Below, in pieces: positions 38,896 to 47,618 of a stretch of 50,505 bases of DNA. A program made the position numbers and the translations under genes. Positions within the stretch are counted from its first letter, which is position 1. Every line of letters starts with the position of its first letter. This DNA is from a virus: IMG/VR virus record IMGVR_UViG_3300026116_000012, positions 1-50,505 of that record. One strand, 5' to 3'. The notes under the pieces are model-generated. The model worked only from the letters and a program-made list of their open reading frames with translations, searched no databases and had not been told where the DNA came from.

Positions 38896-41135
38896 TACTC
38901 GGTCGAGCGCTTGACGACAATAAACGGACCGTCCGGATACGACTCCGCGATGTCGCCATTAGCGACAGCCAAAGCGACAGCGTCTTTATCGACACGTGCC
39001 TCTGTCGCTATTCGAGCAACGGACGTCAGCTTGCCAGGCTCGACCGCTTTGAGAATGCGTGTCCGTCGAGCGTCGTCGGTATCGAGCGCGTACCCGAACG
39101 GTTTCCCGACGCGAATGGCACCGCGCAGTTCGAGCGCCTTGATCTCGTCGGTGAGCTTGCCGCTGCCGACCCCGAGCGCGCGCTCGAGCCGGTGCAGCGT
39201 CTCGACCGGGCCCTTCTCGAGCTCCGCGATGATGCGCTTCTCCATGGCGGCGTATTCGGCCTTGTGATCGACCGCGCTGTCGAGCGAGAGCCCGGTCTCG
39301 GAAAGCGCGATACGGAAGTCGGCCGGCCGCGGCCCGCACGGCTTCACGCACCGGACGAGCATCCGCTTCCTGTCCTCGTCTTGGGGAACGAGCGTGAAGC
39401 ACCAATCGAGGCCGGCGTACAAGGCCCCGTTCCCGCGCACTTGGTCGCGCTCGTCCCCGCCCTCGCCCTTCTTCCCGTGGTGCAGGATGATGATCGTGAC
39501 GCCGAGCTCCTCTGCAATGCGTCCCGCGAGGATGAGCGGATCGGCGGCGCGACGGTCGTTCTCGTCGAGGCCGGGCGTGCCTGCCGCGAACGAGTCGATG
39601 CACACGACCTTGATCCCGCGGGTGTGAATGATGCGCGCGAGCTTTTTCCAGAACTCGATATCGTCGAGCTGCGCGCGCGGGAAGTTCATGTGCCCGAGCT
39701 CGGGGGACGCGAGCTTGCCGAGGAGATGCGCGCGGCGCTGCAGGGTGTGTCGCCCTTCCTCGAAGTCGACGATGAGCGCCTTCCCTTGCTCGACGGGATA
39801 GGCACCGAGCCACGGCAGGCCGTTCGCTACCGCTATCGCCAACGAGAGCAGCATCCACGTTTTGAGCGACGAGCCTTTCGCCACGATCATGCCGACCGTC
39901 CCCGCGGGAATGATCGGCGTGACGAGGTACTTGATCGGCTCGACCTCTTCATCCCACGCGCCCCACGTGAGCTTCAGTGAGGCTTCGAGCTCGTCGGAGG
40001 GCTCGGGCGGCGCGGCTGCGATGGTGTCGGGGAGGAGCGGCGCCGTCTGCGCGGCCTGCGCGGCGCTAGTCTGCGAGAGCACCTCTGCGAACTCGCGCCG
40101 GCCGTCGGCATCGCGGTCGACGAGGCTGCGCGCGGCGGAAACGATCCCGGCGTCGACGTGTCGCTCGAGCGTTGACCAGCCGACGACGTGCGCCTTCGTC
40201 TCCCACGTCGCGGCGATCGTCTGCGCGCGCTTGTCCGGATCCTCGTCGCCCGCGGCTTTGCAGACGTCGCAGAGGAAGCCGAACGCGTCCTCGGGCGTCC
40301 AGCCGTCGCGCCGCAGCGCGCCCGCGAGGGCCATCTGCGCAAGGTGCCGTCCCTTCGCAGGCCAGGACGCGCCGAGGAGCTGCGCGGCCGCGGCACGGCG
40401 CGCGGAGGGGGCAACGTGCGGCGTCGGGACGGTCGGTGCCTCGACAGGCACGACCTCGACGGGAACGAGCGCGTCGAGGCGCGTGCGCGGCCCGGGGATT
40501 ACCTCGAAGCGGTAGCCGGCCGTCCGGATCGGCATGTAGAGCAGCCGCGCGACGTCGAGCGCCTGCGCGTCGTGCTCGCCGACGCTGCGCATGTACGGCT
40601 TGACGCGGCTTTCCCATTCCTCGGGCGTCGCGGCGCGGTCGAGCAGCTCGAAAACGCGCAGGCGCCATGACCCGTCAGGGTTGCGCTCGCTCGGGGTCGT
40701 GTGGATTGCGAGGTAACGATCAGGGAGTGCCGCGACGACGAGCGCGACGGCGTGCTCGAACGACAGCGCGTGCACGTGGTCGAAGTCGTGTCCGATGATC
40801 TGTCGCTCGACGCACTCGCCGATGTTCCGTCGGTCGCCTCGGAAGCGCGCGGGAACGAGCGCCGGGATCCGCTTCTTCGCCGCGGCGCGCGCCTTGTCGT
40901 CGGTCGCGGCTGCGAGCTGCGCGACGAGCTCGGCTTCCGTCGCCTGCCACGCTTCGAGATCCGCGCCAATGAGCCGAGCAACGACCGCGTCGGGGTGCTC
41001 GACGAGCGCTGAGAGGAAGCCTTCGCCGGGCGTCTCGAAAGAGGCGCGCGCGAGCTGCCCTAGGTCGTGCGTGGAGAGGACGGAGATCCAGACAGGTTGG
41101 CTCACGTAGCTACTTTCATAGACACACCTCGCCAT
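38895..41135 (-). CDS. Replicative primase/helicase-like RecA-fold ATPase
   Basis: 746 aa from ATG 41135 (GTG 41105 is a possible alternative). Residues 95-215 resemble an AEP-type primase region (H-D-F-D-H-V-H-A-L-S-F-E-H, V-G-E-H-D-A-Q-A-L-D-V-A-R-L-L). Residues 405-640 are a RepA/DnaB-like ATPase: Walker A V-A-K-G-S-S-L-K-T (418-426), A-L-I-V-D-F-E-E-G, V-V-C-I-D-S-F and I-I-I-L-H-H-G-K-K-G. The C-terminal 100 residues carry winged-helix-like repeats. Likely opens and primes the phage origin. Own divergent promoter upstream, terminator downstream. Confidence 0.82.
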   Translation of the reverse strand: MARCVYESSYVSQPVWISVLSTHDLGQLARASFETPGEGFLSALVEHPDAVVARLIGADLEAWQATEAELVAQLAAATDDKARAAAKKRIPALVPARFRGDRRNIGECVERQIIGHDFDHVHALSFEHAVALVVAALPDRYLAIHTTPSERNPDGSWRLRVFELLDRAATPEEWESRVKPYMRSVGEHDAQALDVARLLYMPIRTAGYRFEVIPGPRTRLDALVPVEVVPVEAPTVPTPHVAPSARRAAAAQLLGASWPAKGRHLAQMALAGALRRDGWTPEDAFGFLCDVCKAAGDEDPDKRAQTIAATWETKAHVVGWSTLERHVDAGIVSAARSLVDRDADGRREFAEVLSQTSAAQAAQTAPLLPDTIAAAPPEPSDELEASLKLTWGAWDEEVEPIKYLVTPIIPAGTVGMIVAKGSSLKTWMLLSLAIAVANGLPWLGAYPVEQGKALIVDFEEGRHTLQRRAHLLGKLASPELGHMNFPRAQLDDIEFWKKLARIIHTRGIKVVCIDSFAAGTPGLDENDRRAADPLILAGRIAEELGVTIIILHHGKKGEGGDERDQVRGNGALYAGLDWCFTLVPQDEDRKRMLVRCVKPCGPRPADFRIALSETGLSLDSAVDHKAEYAAMEKRIIAELEKGPVETLHRLERALGVGSGKLTDEIKALELRGAIRVGKPFGYALDTDDARRTRILKAVEPGKLTSVARIATEARVDKDAVALAVANGDIAESYPDGPFIVVKRSTE

Positions 41136-41166
41136 AGACGCAGCACGAGGCACTGCACCTAGGAGA

Positions 41167-41197
41167 GATATACGCGCGTCGGCTTGGATTATGCCGC
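41167..41197 (-). promoter_or_regulatory. Divergent phage promoter for the primase/helicase (weaker match)
   Basis: Minus strand: GCGGCATAAT (41197-41188; 7 of 10 match to ACGGCAAAAG), 13 nt, CGTATATC (41174-41167; exact). The transcript would start near 41160, leaving a leader of about 25 nt before ATG 41135. Confidence 0.6.
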
Positions 41198-41219
41198 GAG
41201 CCGTTTTCTTTCGAGGCCT

Positions 41220-41255
41220 ACGGCAAAAGCTCGAGCGGCATTCGTATATCTCGGC
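41220..41255 (+). promoter_or_regulatory. Phage promoter, leaderless type, for 41256
   Basis: ACGGCAAAAGC (41220-41230), 9 nt, ATTCGTATATCTCGGC (41240-41255), then ATG 41256. Nearly identical over both boxes to the sigma-factor promoter, with the same spacing. This fixes the start of the gene at 41256 rather than at the upstream in-frame ATG 41184. Confidence 0.78.
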
Positions 41256-41741
41256 ATGAACGACAACGACAACGCGGCCGTCGAGTCGCCCGAGATCGAC
41301 AAGGAAGCGCTTACCCGCGAGGCACTGCGAGCGTTCGGCGAGGCCTGCGAGACGTTCGGCACCATCAGCAAAAAGTTCGGCGACCTCGTCGTGCTGCTCG
41401 GCATCCCTGTCGACTTGGTCGCGGCAGTGGTCGCCTCCCGCGAGATGGTCGGAGCGCCGAGCGAGCTGATCATGTCGCAGAGGGACGCGGAGAGACACGG
41501 GCTGATCGCCCCGCCCGCCGAGGGTTCGAGCGAGGACAGCGGAAGCACCCTCGACGACATGACGATCGCGACCGCGGTGTGCATGGTCGCCGAGGGCAAC
41601 GCGAAAGAGGTCGCGTCGAACGTGCTCCTCGCGTGCAAGCGCCGAGGGCTCATCGCGAGCTCGGGGCGCGGGCGAGGCGTCAAGTACGCGCTGACGGCCG
41701 ACGGAGAGGCCGTGCGCTCGGTCTTCGGCACCGCGCCGTGA
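41256..41741 (+). CDS. Putative DNA-binding protein with C-terminal winged helix
   Basis: 161 aa. The acidic N-terminus leads into a helical region (F-G-E-A-C-E-T-F-G-T-I-S-K-K-F-G). The last 60 residues (M-T-I-A-T-A-V-C-M-V, A-C-K-R-R-G-L-I-A-S-S-G-R-G, Y-A-L-T-A-D-G-E-A-V) fit a winged helix. First gene of the rightward replication operon and expressed from a strong phage promoter, so an early regulator is plausible. Confidence 0.7.
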   Translation: MNDNDNAAVESPEIDKEALTREALRAFGEACETFGTISKKFGDLVVLLGIPVDLVAAVVASREMVGAPSELIMSQRDAERHGLIAPPAEGSSEDSGSTLDDMTIATAVCMVAEGNAKEVASNVLLACKRRGLIASSGRGRGVKYALTADGEAVRSVFGTAP

Positions 41742-41896
41742 CGTACCGCTACGGGGTGCCTGCGCGGCTCGGCGCCGCAGCAATGGCGCTCGGTCTCGTC
41801 GCGCTGCTGATGCCTTTCGGATCGATCTTCGTGCTCGGCGCGATCATAGCGACCGGGCAGGCTCGGCGGAAGCAGGCTCGCGCGGTCGCGAGGTGA
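41738..41896 (+). CDS. Small membrane protein
   Basis: 52 aa from GTG 41738 (GTGA overlap). One membrane segment (A-M-A-L-G-L-V-A-L-L-M-P-F-G-S-I-F-V-L-G) with a basic C-terminus. Function unknown; early small membrane proteins often alter the host envelope or exclude other phages. Confidence 0.6.
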   Translation: MTYRYGVPARLGAAAMALGLVALLMPFGSIFVLGAIIATGQARRKQARAVAR

Positions 41897-43302
41897 GCTG
41901 GGAAGATCTGCTGATCTCGGCAAGCGAGATCTCGGCATTCGAGCAATGTAAACGCCTTTGGGCGTTCGGATACATCGAAGGGATTCGCGGCCCGACCAAG
42001 CCATCGGCAGCGCTCGGCACCGAGGTCGACGACGAGCAGATACAGCCCTATCTGCGAGAAGGGCGACCCTTTGACTTCACGAAGCCGTCGGGCAGCGGAG
42101 AGATCGCCGCGTCGATGGTGCACCTACTCCCGCAACCGGGAACGGTCGAGATCCAGCGGAAGATCCTCATGCCGTCGCCGACGTGGATCGGCGGGAAGCA
42201 TGTCGGCTTCGGCTACTTGGGATTCGCTGACATCTTCGCCGCGGACAGCTCGCTCATTCCCGGCGCACCGGGCGGCGCACCTGGAATAGGCGATACGAAG
42301 ACGTCCGTCGATATCGTCAAGTGGGGAAAGACAGCGAAGTCGCTGCTCGTCGACACGCAGGCGATGCTTTACGCGACGGATGCGATGTTCAAAACGGGGT
42401 CGCGCGTCGTCGACCTCGCGTGGATCTACGGCCAAACGAAGAAGCCGCGCAAAGCGCACACGATCCATGTGCGCGTTGGCGCGGCGCACGTCGCAGAGCA
42501 ATTCGAGAGGATCAACGGGATAGCGCTCGAGATGCTTCCGCTTCGGCGCGAGCTGCTCTCGCGTCCGGACAGCAGCCCGCTCGAACTCGAGCCCTCGCCC
42601 GACGCCTGCGAGAACTTCGGCGGCTGCTTTCACCGCGACACCTGCAACCTGAGTCCAATTCAGATCATGGAGGCTGCGGCCTCCAAAGCACAACGGCGAT
42701 TACCAGTTTTGAAAGAGGAGAAGTTCGATATGTCCAACGACGCAACGAATGCGATGGTCGCGCGGTTGAAGGCACAAGCTGCGGCCCGCGCGGGGGGTGC
42801 ACCGCCCGCCGCGCCTGCGACCCCGCCTGCAACAGGCACGGTGCAGATGCAGCCCCCGCCCGCGCCGCCGTCGCTCGGCTCGCTCTTCGCGCCGCCCGCC
42901 CCTCCGCAGCCCCCGCCCGCGCCGCCTGCAGCGACCGGCCCAATCAACCCGCCCGAGTCGGCGCTGCCCCCCGCGCCGCCCGTCGGCAGCGTGCCGGTCG
43001 CACCGCCTGCGACGCGCGCTGCGGTCGCGATGCCGTCCTCGGCGGGCGGTACCGTGCAGGTCGCACCGCCTCCGCAGACGGTGCGCGTCGTGTGGGGCGA
43101 GGAGAAGTTCTTCCCGATCAAGTTCGACTCGTTCACGGTCGGGCCCTTCGAGGCGACGGGTGTCGTGCAGCCGGGCGAGTCGGTCGCGTCGGCCATGGCG
43201 CGCGTCTACGCCGAGCTCGCTGCGTTCGCCGAAGAGCAGCGGCTGCAGAAGCTCGCGTCGTTCGCGGGCATCCTTCAGCAGCTCCCCGCGGCGAAGTCGT
43301 GA
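41893..43302 (+). CDS. Cas4/RecB-like PD-(D/E)XK nuclease with Fe-S cysteines
   Basis: 469 aa from GTG 41893. Residues 1-265: S-A-S-E-I-S-A-F-E-Q-C (Cys19), G-F-A-D-I-F, G-D-T-K-T-S (Asp and Lys of the PD-(D/E)XK core), L-L-V-D-T-Q-A-M-L-Y, and a three-Cys cluster C-E-N-F-G-G-C-F-H-R-D-T-C near 240. Cys19 plus the cluster is the Cas4/AddB-type 4Fe-4S arrangement. A Pro/Ala linker (about 295-385) leads to an unassigned 80-residue domain. Probably a recombination or end-processing exonuclease. Confidence 0.85.
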   Translation: MSWEDLLISASEISAFEQCKRLWAFGYIEGIRGPTKPSAALGTEVDDEQIQPYLREGRPFDFTKPSGSGEIAASMVHLLPQPGTVEIQRKILMPSPTWIGGKHVGFGYLGFADIFAADSSLIPGAPGGAPGIGDTKTSVDIVKWGKTAKSLLVDTQAMLYATDAMFKTGSRVVDLAWIYGQTKKPRKAHTIHVRVGAAHVAEQFERINGIALEMLPLRRELLSRPDSSPLELEPSPDACENFGGCFHRDTCNLSPIQIMEAAASKAQRRLPVLKEEKFDMSNDATNAMVARLKAQAAARAGGAPPAAPATPPATGTVQMQPPPAPPSLGSLFAPPAPPQPPPAPPAATGPINPPESALPPAPPVGSVPVAPPATRAAVAMPSSAGGTVQVAPPPQTVRVVWGEEKFFPIKFDSFTVGPFEATGVVQPGESVASAMARVYAELAAFAEEQRLQKLASFAGILQQLPAAKS

Positions 43303-43478
43303 TCGCTCGAGCGGTCGAAGAGCGCATGCGCCTCGCGGCGCTCGTCGACGCGCTCGACAACGAAGAGCGGCTGCGCACGACCTCGCTTTCCCGCGAGGAG
43401 CGGGGCAGGCTCGTCGAGGCGCGAGACGGGGTGCGTGCGCGGCCGCAAGCGGCTGCGCGCGAGGGGGCGTTCTCGTGA
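43299..43478 (+). CDS. Small hypothetical protein
   Basis: 59 aa from GTG 43299; overlaps both neighbours by 4 nt (GTGA). Arg/Glu/Ala-rich helix (M-R-L-A-A-L-V-D-A-L-D-N-E-E-R). Function unknown; called mainly from the overlaps. Confidence 0.5.
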   Translation: MIARAVEERMRLAALVDALDNEERLRTTSLSREERGRLVEARDGVRARPQAAAREGAFS

Positions 43479-44755
43479 TCGGGGCGCACGAGATAGCGCA
43501 CGGAGACGTGCTCGCGGTGCTGCGCGAGCTCCCCTCCGACTCGTTCGACGCGCTCCTTTGCGATCCCCCGTACGGCTACCGCTTCATGGGAAAGCGGTGG
43601 GACTACGACGTGCCGAGCGTCGAGGTGTGGCGCGAGGCCTTGCGCGTGCTGAAGCCGGGCGCGCCGCTGCTGTCGTTCGGCGGCGCGCGCACCTTCCACC
43701 GAATCGCGACGGCGATCGAAGATGCAGGCTTCGAGCTGCGCGACGTGCTGATGTGGCTTTACGGGAAAGGCTTTCCTAAGTCGTACGACATCGGGAAAGC
43801 GCTCGACGGGAAAGACGGCCGACTAGGTTGGACTAGCCCAAACGCAGGCAAGTACGGAGGCGCGGGCGGAGGTGTTTACGCTCGAAGCGACGGGGTCTGC
43901 ACCGCGCCCGGCAAGAAGATCGAAGTCGCGCTAGAGAGCGATCTAGCCCGTCAATGGGACGGCTATGGCACCGCGCTGAAGCCTGCATACGAGCCGGTCA
44001 TTCTGGCACGCAAGCCATTGTCCGGAACGATGGTTTCCAATGTCCTCGCGCACGGGGTCGGAGGGCTCGCGATCGACGCGTGCAGGATCGGAGCGGACGG
44101 AGGGGGCACGCACTGCGCGAATAGGGACGAATCAGGCAGATGCCTGGGGCATAAGAACGGTGGCAGAAGCACGTCAGGAGAAACCTTCCACGGTCCGGAT
44201 ACCGATGGAGGCCGTTGGCCTGCCAACCTGATGCTCGACGAGGTCGCCGCAGCCGCACTCGACGAGCACGCGGGCGAGCGCCCCTCGGTGCCCTACCGCG
44301 CGAACAAGGCGACCGGCGCGGTCCTTCCGATGAAGGAGCGCGCCGCGGGGGGATATATGGAAACGGGAGGGCCTTCGCGCTTCTTCTACTGCGCGAAGGT
44401 GTCGACGAAGGAGCGAGAGCTCGGCTGCGAGGAGCTTCCGATGATCAGCGCGGGCGAGATGACCGATCGCGAGGACGGGCAGGCCGGCCTCGACAATCCC
44501 CGCGCCGGTGCGGGGCGCACGGGCGGCGCGCGGAATCATCATCCGACGCTGAAGCCAATCGCGTTGACGAAGTGGCTCGCTACGTTGATCAAGCCACCTA
44601 CGGCCGGCGCGATGCTGCTCGTCCCCTACTCGGGCGCGGGCAGCGAGATCATCGGCGCGCTGCAGGCGGGCTGGCCGGCGGTCCTCGGGATCGAGGGCAG
44701 CGAGGAATACATCGCAATTGCCCACGCGCGTATCGCGGCGTGGTCGAGGAAGTAG
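43475..44755 (+). CDS. DNA adenine/cytosine-N4 methyltransferase
   Basis: 426 aa from GTG 43475. Motif IV L-L-C-D-P-P-Y-G-Y (Asp30-Tyr33) comes first, and the SAM-binding motif V-P-Y-S-G-A-G-S-E near the C-terminus, the order of beta-class N6-adenine or N4-cytosine methyltransferases. P-T-L-K-P-I-A-L (motif X region) is present. The middle 200 residues form the target-recognition part. No partner restriction enzyme is seen, so it probably protects phage DNA from host restriction or marks it. Confidence 0.88.
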   Translation: MIGAHEIAHGDVLAVLRELPSDSFDALLCDPPYGYRFMGKRWDYDVPSVEVWREALRVLKPGAPLLSFGGARTFHRIATAIEDAGFELRDVLMWLYGKGFPKSYDIGKALDGKDGRLGWTSPNAGKYGGAGGGVYARSDGVCTAPGKKIEVALESDLARQWDGYGTALKPAYEPVILARKPLSGTMVSNVLAHGVGGLAIDACRIGADGGGTHCANRDESGRCLGHKNGGRSTSGETFHGPDTDGGRWPANLMLDEVAAAALDEHAGERPSVPYRANKATGAVLPMKERAAGGYMETGGPSRFFYCAKVSTKERELGCEELPMISAGEMTDREDGQAGLDNPRAGAGRTGGARNHHPTLKPIALTKWLATLIKPPTAGAMLLVPYSGAGSEIIGALQAGWPAVLGIEGSEEYIAIAHARIAAWSRK

Positions 44756-44763
44756 GGAATCAC

Positions 44764-45600
44764 ATGACGAACGCAAAGGGAGGGCCCGAGGTGCTTCTTG
44801 CGAAGCCGTGGCCGATTGACCTTGATCCCTCGGGTTGGTGGATGAGCGAGAAGCTCGACGGCGTGCGCGCGTACTGGGACGGCGTGAAGTTCTGGTCACG
44901 GCTCGGAGGGACGTTCGACGCGCCGGAATGGTTCACGCGAGATCTGCCGAAGACCACGCACCTCGACGGGGAGCTATTCCTAGGGCGCGGGAAGTTCCAA
45001 GAGACGGTGAGCGTCGTCCGGACGCAGAAGACGTCGTCGAAGTACGACTACAAGCGATGGCTCGCGCTCCAGTTCCGAGTGTTCGACGCGCCGGAGTATC
45101 TGATCGCATTCGAGGCGCGGCAGACGGTTGTCGAGGCGACCGTTCGCACTTGCAATTACGCGTCGCATCTTCAGCAGCGCCCGTGCCTTGGCTTCGACGA
45201 CCTCCGCGCCGAGCTCGCGCGTGTCGAGACGCTCGGCGGGGAAGGCCTGATGCTTCGACAGCCCGGCTCGCTGTACGAGCGAAAGCGCTCGTCGACGTTG
45301 CTGAAGGTGAAGACGTTCCACGACGCAGAGGCCGTCGTCGTCGGACACGAGCCCGGCAAGGGGAAGCATAAGGGACGGCTCGGCGCGCTCGTCTGCCGCA
45401 CGATCACACGTTCGCCGCACTACCTGCAATTCTCTATGCAGCCGACCGAGGTCGTCTTCTCTGTCGGCACCGGCTTTACGGACGCGCAGCGGGAGGCGCC
45501 GCCCGCGATCGGCTCGACGATCACCTACCGCTATCAGGAATTGACGGACGACGGCGTGCCACGCTTCCCGACGTTCGTGCGCTCGCGCGAGGGGCTGTAA
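44764..45600 (+). CDS. ATP-dependent DNA ligase
   Basis: 278 aa, minimal ligase. Motif I S-E-K-L-D-G-V-R (Lys30 is adenylated), motif III L-D-G-E-L-F-L-G-R, motif IV G-G-E-G-L-M-L-R, motif V L-L-K-V-K-T-F, then an OB-fold with V-V-V-G-H-E-P-G-K-G-K-H-K-G-R-L-G. Seals nicks in replication. Ends TAATG, overlapping the next gene. Confidence 0.92.
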   Translation: MTNAKGGPEVLLAKPWPIDLDPSGWWMSEKLDGVRAYWDGVKFWSRLGGTFDAPEWFTRDLPKTTHLDGELFLGRGKFQETVSVVRTQKTSSKYDYKRWLALQFRVFDAPEYLIAFEARQTVVEATVRTCNYASHLQQRPCLGFDDLRAELARVETLGGEGLMLRQPGSLYERKRSSTLLKVKTFHDAEAVVVGHEPGKGKHKGRLGALVCRTITRSPHYLQFSMQPTEVVFSVGTGFTDAQREAPPAIGSTITYRYQELTDDGVPRFPTFVRSREGL

Positions 45601-45779
45601 TGGATCCGGTCGTCGAGCGCACCTGCAAGCGAAACGCAGAGGAGCGCAAGGCCGCGCGCGAGCGTGCCTCGAAGATCGAGCAAGTAGCCCAGCTCGTGCG
45701 AGGGGAGATCCTCTTGCCACGCCCCCGCACACTCGTTCGCGTGTGGAGTCTTCTGCGCAGCGCGCTCGTCGGACCATAG
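45600..45779 (+). CDS. Small basic hypothetical protein
   Basis: 59 aa from ATG 45600, overlapping the ligase stop by 1 nt and ending 1 nt before the SNF2 helicase start. Basic helix (C-K-R-N-A-E-E-R-K-A-A-R-E-R-A-S-K) and a second helix L-V-R-V-W-S-L-L-R-S-A-L. The exact fit between two genes supports it. Function unknown. Confidence 0.55.
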   Translation: MDPVVERTCKRNAEERKAARERASKIEQVAQLVRGEILLPRPRTLVRVWSLLRSALVGP

Positions 45780-45780
45780 C

Positions 45781-47559
45781 GTGCAAGCCGTCCGCTTCAC
45801 CGAGGAGCTGCGGCGCATCTCCGCGCTGCCGCGGCGCCTGCCCGTCTGCCCGCCCGGCCTCGTCGAGCAGCTCACCGAGGTACTGCGCGCGCCGGGCGGC
45901 ACCATGACGCTGCGACCGACGCAAGCGCTCGCGCTGCACGATATCGGGATCTATGGCGGCGCGTTCTGCGCGCTCGACGTCGGCGAGGGGAAGACGATCA
46001 TCTCCATGCTCGCGGGTTGGGTGCTCGGCGCAAAGCGGCCGCTGCTGATCCTGCCCGCGACGCTGATGGAGAAGACGCTCCGCGACCGCGACGAGCTCGC
46101 GAAGCACTGGCTCATCTCGACGAACCTGCGACTCGTCTCGTACGAGATCCTCGGGCGCGTGCAGTCGGAGGATTATCTCTCGACGTACGAGCCGGATCTC
46201 ATCATCGCAGACGAGTCGCAGAAGCTGAAGAACAGGCGCGCGGCTGTCACGCGCCGCGTGGCGCGCTGGATGCGCAAAGCGCCCGAGACGAAGTTCGTAG
46301 CCGAGACCGGCTCGATCATGAACAAGTCGCTGCTCGACTTCGCGCACGTCTTGCGATGGTGCCTGAAGGACGGCGCGCCCGTGCCGCGCACCTCCGAAGA
46401 AACGGTCGAATGGGCGTCGGCGATCGACGAGGACATGCCGCAGGGCAACGAGCTCGCGAGGCTCGAGCCCGGCGCGCTGCTCTCGCTCTGCACCGCAGAC
46501 GAGCTCGGTCTCGACCCCGTGTCGGCTGCACGCCGCGGCTTCCGTCGACGGCTGAACGAGACGCCCGGCGTGATCGCGACGGTCGCGGCCGGCGCGTCGT
46601 CCGTCGGCATGTCAGCCGAGAAGGTCGACGCCGCGATCAAGGTGCGAGCGATCACGTACGAGATGACGCACGCGACGGACCGCGCCTTTCAGAAGCTCCG
46701 CGCCGAATGGAAGTCGCCCGCGGATGAATGGCCGTTGACGGGCGGCGCGGAGGTTTGGGCCGACGCGAAGGAGCTCGCGCTAGGCCTGACGTACACGTGG
46801 AACCCGCGCCCGCCGGATGCGTGGCTCGAGCCGAGGCGCGATTGGGGATCGTTCGTGCGCGAAGTGATCTCGAGCTCGCGCACGCTCGACAGCGAGCTAC
46901 ACGTCGCGCAGGCGATCGTCTCGGGGAAGATCGACGACGGAGGCAAGCTCGCGCGGTGGATGGCGGTGCGCGACACCTTCGTTCCCAACCCCGTGCCGGT
47001 TTGGTTCGACGAGACGGTGCTGAAGCTCTGCGCCACGTGGGCGCACGCCGCGCCCGGGATCGTCTGGACCGAGCACTCGCACTTCGCAGAGCGCCTCTCG
47101 CGCGAAGCCGGCCTCGCGTACTACGGCGCGAAAGGCCTCGACGCTGCAGGGCGCTTTATCAACGACGCGCCGCCCGGGCGCAGCGTGATCGCGTCGTCCG
47201 ACGCCAACCGCGAAGGGCGCAACCTGCAAGGCCTTTGGAATCGCAACCTGATCACGTCGCCCGCCGAGGGCTCGGGTTGGTGGAATCAGCTTATCGGCCG
47301 CACGCACCGCCCCGGGCAGAAGGCGAGCGAGGTCGTCGTCGACGTGCTGCTCGGCTGCGCGGAGCACGCGAATGCCATGCGCAAGGCGCTCGCGGGCGCG
47401 GGCGCGGTGCGCGACACGACGGGCGCGCCGAACAAGCTGCTTTCGGCGACGTTCGATTGGCCCGACGACTTCACGATCGCTTCGTTCCCCGGGCCGCGTT
47501 GGCGCGAGATGAAGCCGGAACGATTCGACGCCTACGAACGGCAAAAGTGGCGTCGCTAA
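45781..47559 (+). CDS. SNF2-like DEAD/DEAH helicase
   Basis: 592 aa from GTG 45781. Motif I L-D-V-G-E-G-K-T (Lys71), motif II A-D-E-S-Q-K (144-148), motif III-like A-E-T-G-S-I-M-N-K, motif VI Q-L-I-G-R-T-H-R-P-G-Q near 500. The overall order matches SNF2-type double-stranded DNA translocases of phages. Likely remodels protein-DNA complexes or branch-migrates DNA. A phage promoter lies in its last codons. Confidence 0.88.
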   Translation: MQAVRFTEELRRISALPRRLPVCPPGLVEQLTEVLRAPGGTMTLRPTQALALHDIGIYGGAFCALDVGEGKTIISMLAGWVLGAKRPLLILPATLMEKTLRDRDELAKHWLISTNLRLVSYEILGRVQSEDYLSTYEPDLIIADESQKLKNRRAAVTRRVARWMRKAPETKFVAETGSIMNKSLLDFAHVLRWCLKDGAPVPRTSEETVEWASAIDEDMPQGNELARLEPGALLSLCTADELGLDPVSAARRGFRRRLNETPGVIATVAAGASSVGMSAEKVDAAIKVRAITYEMTHATDRAFQKLRAEWKSPADEWPLTGGAEVWADAKELALGLTYTWNPRPPDAWLEPRRDWGSFVREVISSSRTLDSELHVAQAIVSGKIDDGGKLARWMAVRDTFVPNPVPVWFDETVLKLCATWAHAAPGIVWTEHSHFAERLSREAGLAYYGAKGLDAAGRFINDAPPGRSVIASSDANREGRNLQGLWNRNLITSPAEGSGWWNQLIGRTHRPGQKASEVVVDVLLGCAEHANAMRKALAGAGAVRDTTGAPNKLLSATFDWPDDFTIASFPGPRWREMKPERFDAYERQKWRR

Positions 47560-47618
47560 CCGTATATCAAACAGAGCGCGCGATATCGACGCGCACAACC
47601 CCTGCAAAAGGCGAGCAC
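47538..47618 (+). promoter_or_regulatory. Phage promoter with 5' leader for 47619
   Basis: ACGGCAAAAG (47538-47547) in the end of the SNF2 gene, 13 nt, CGTATATC (47561-47568), same spacing as the other copies. Here the transcript has a leader of about 45 nt with AAAAGGCGAG before ATG 47619, so the promoter class is not limited to leaderless genes. Confidence 0.7.
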
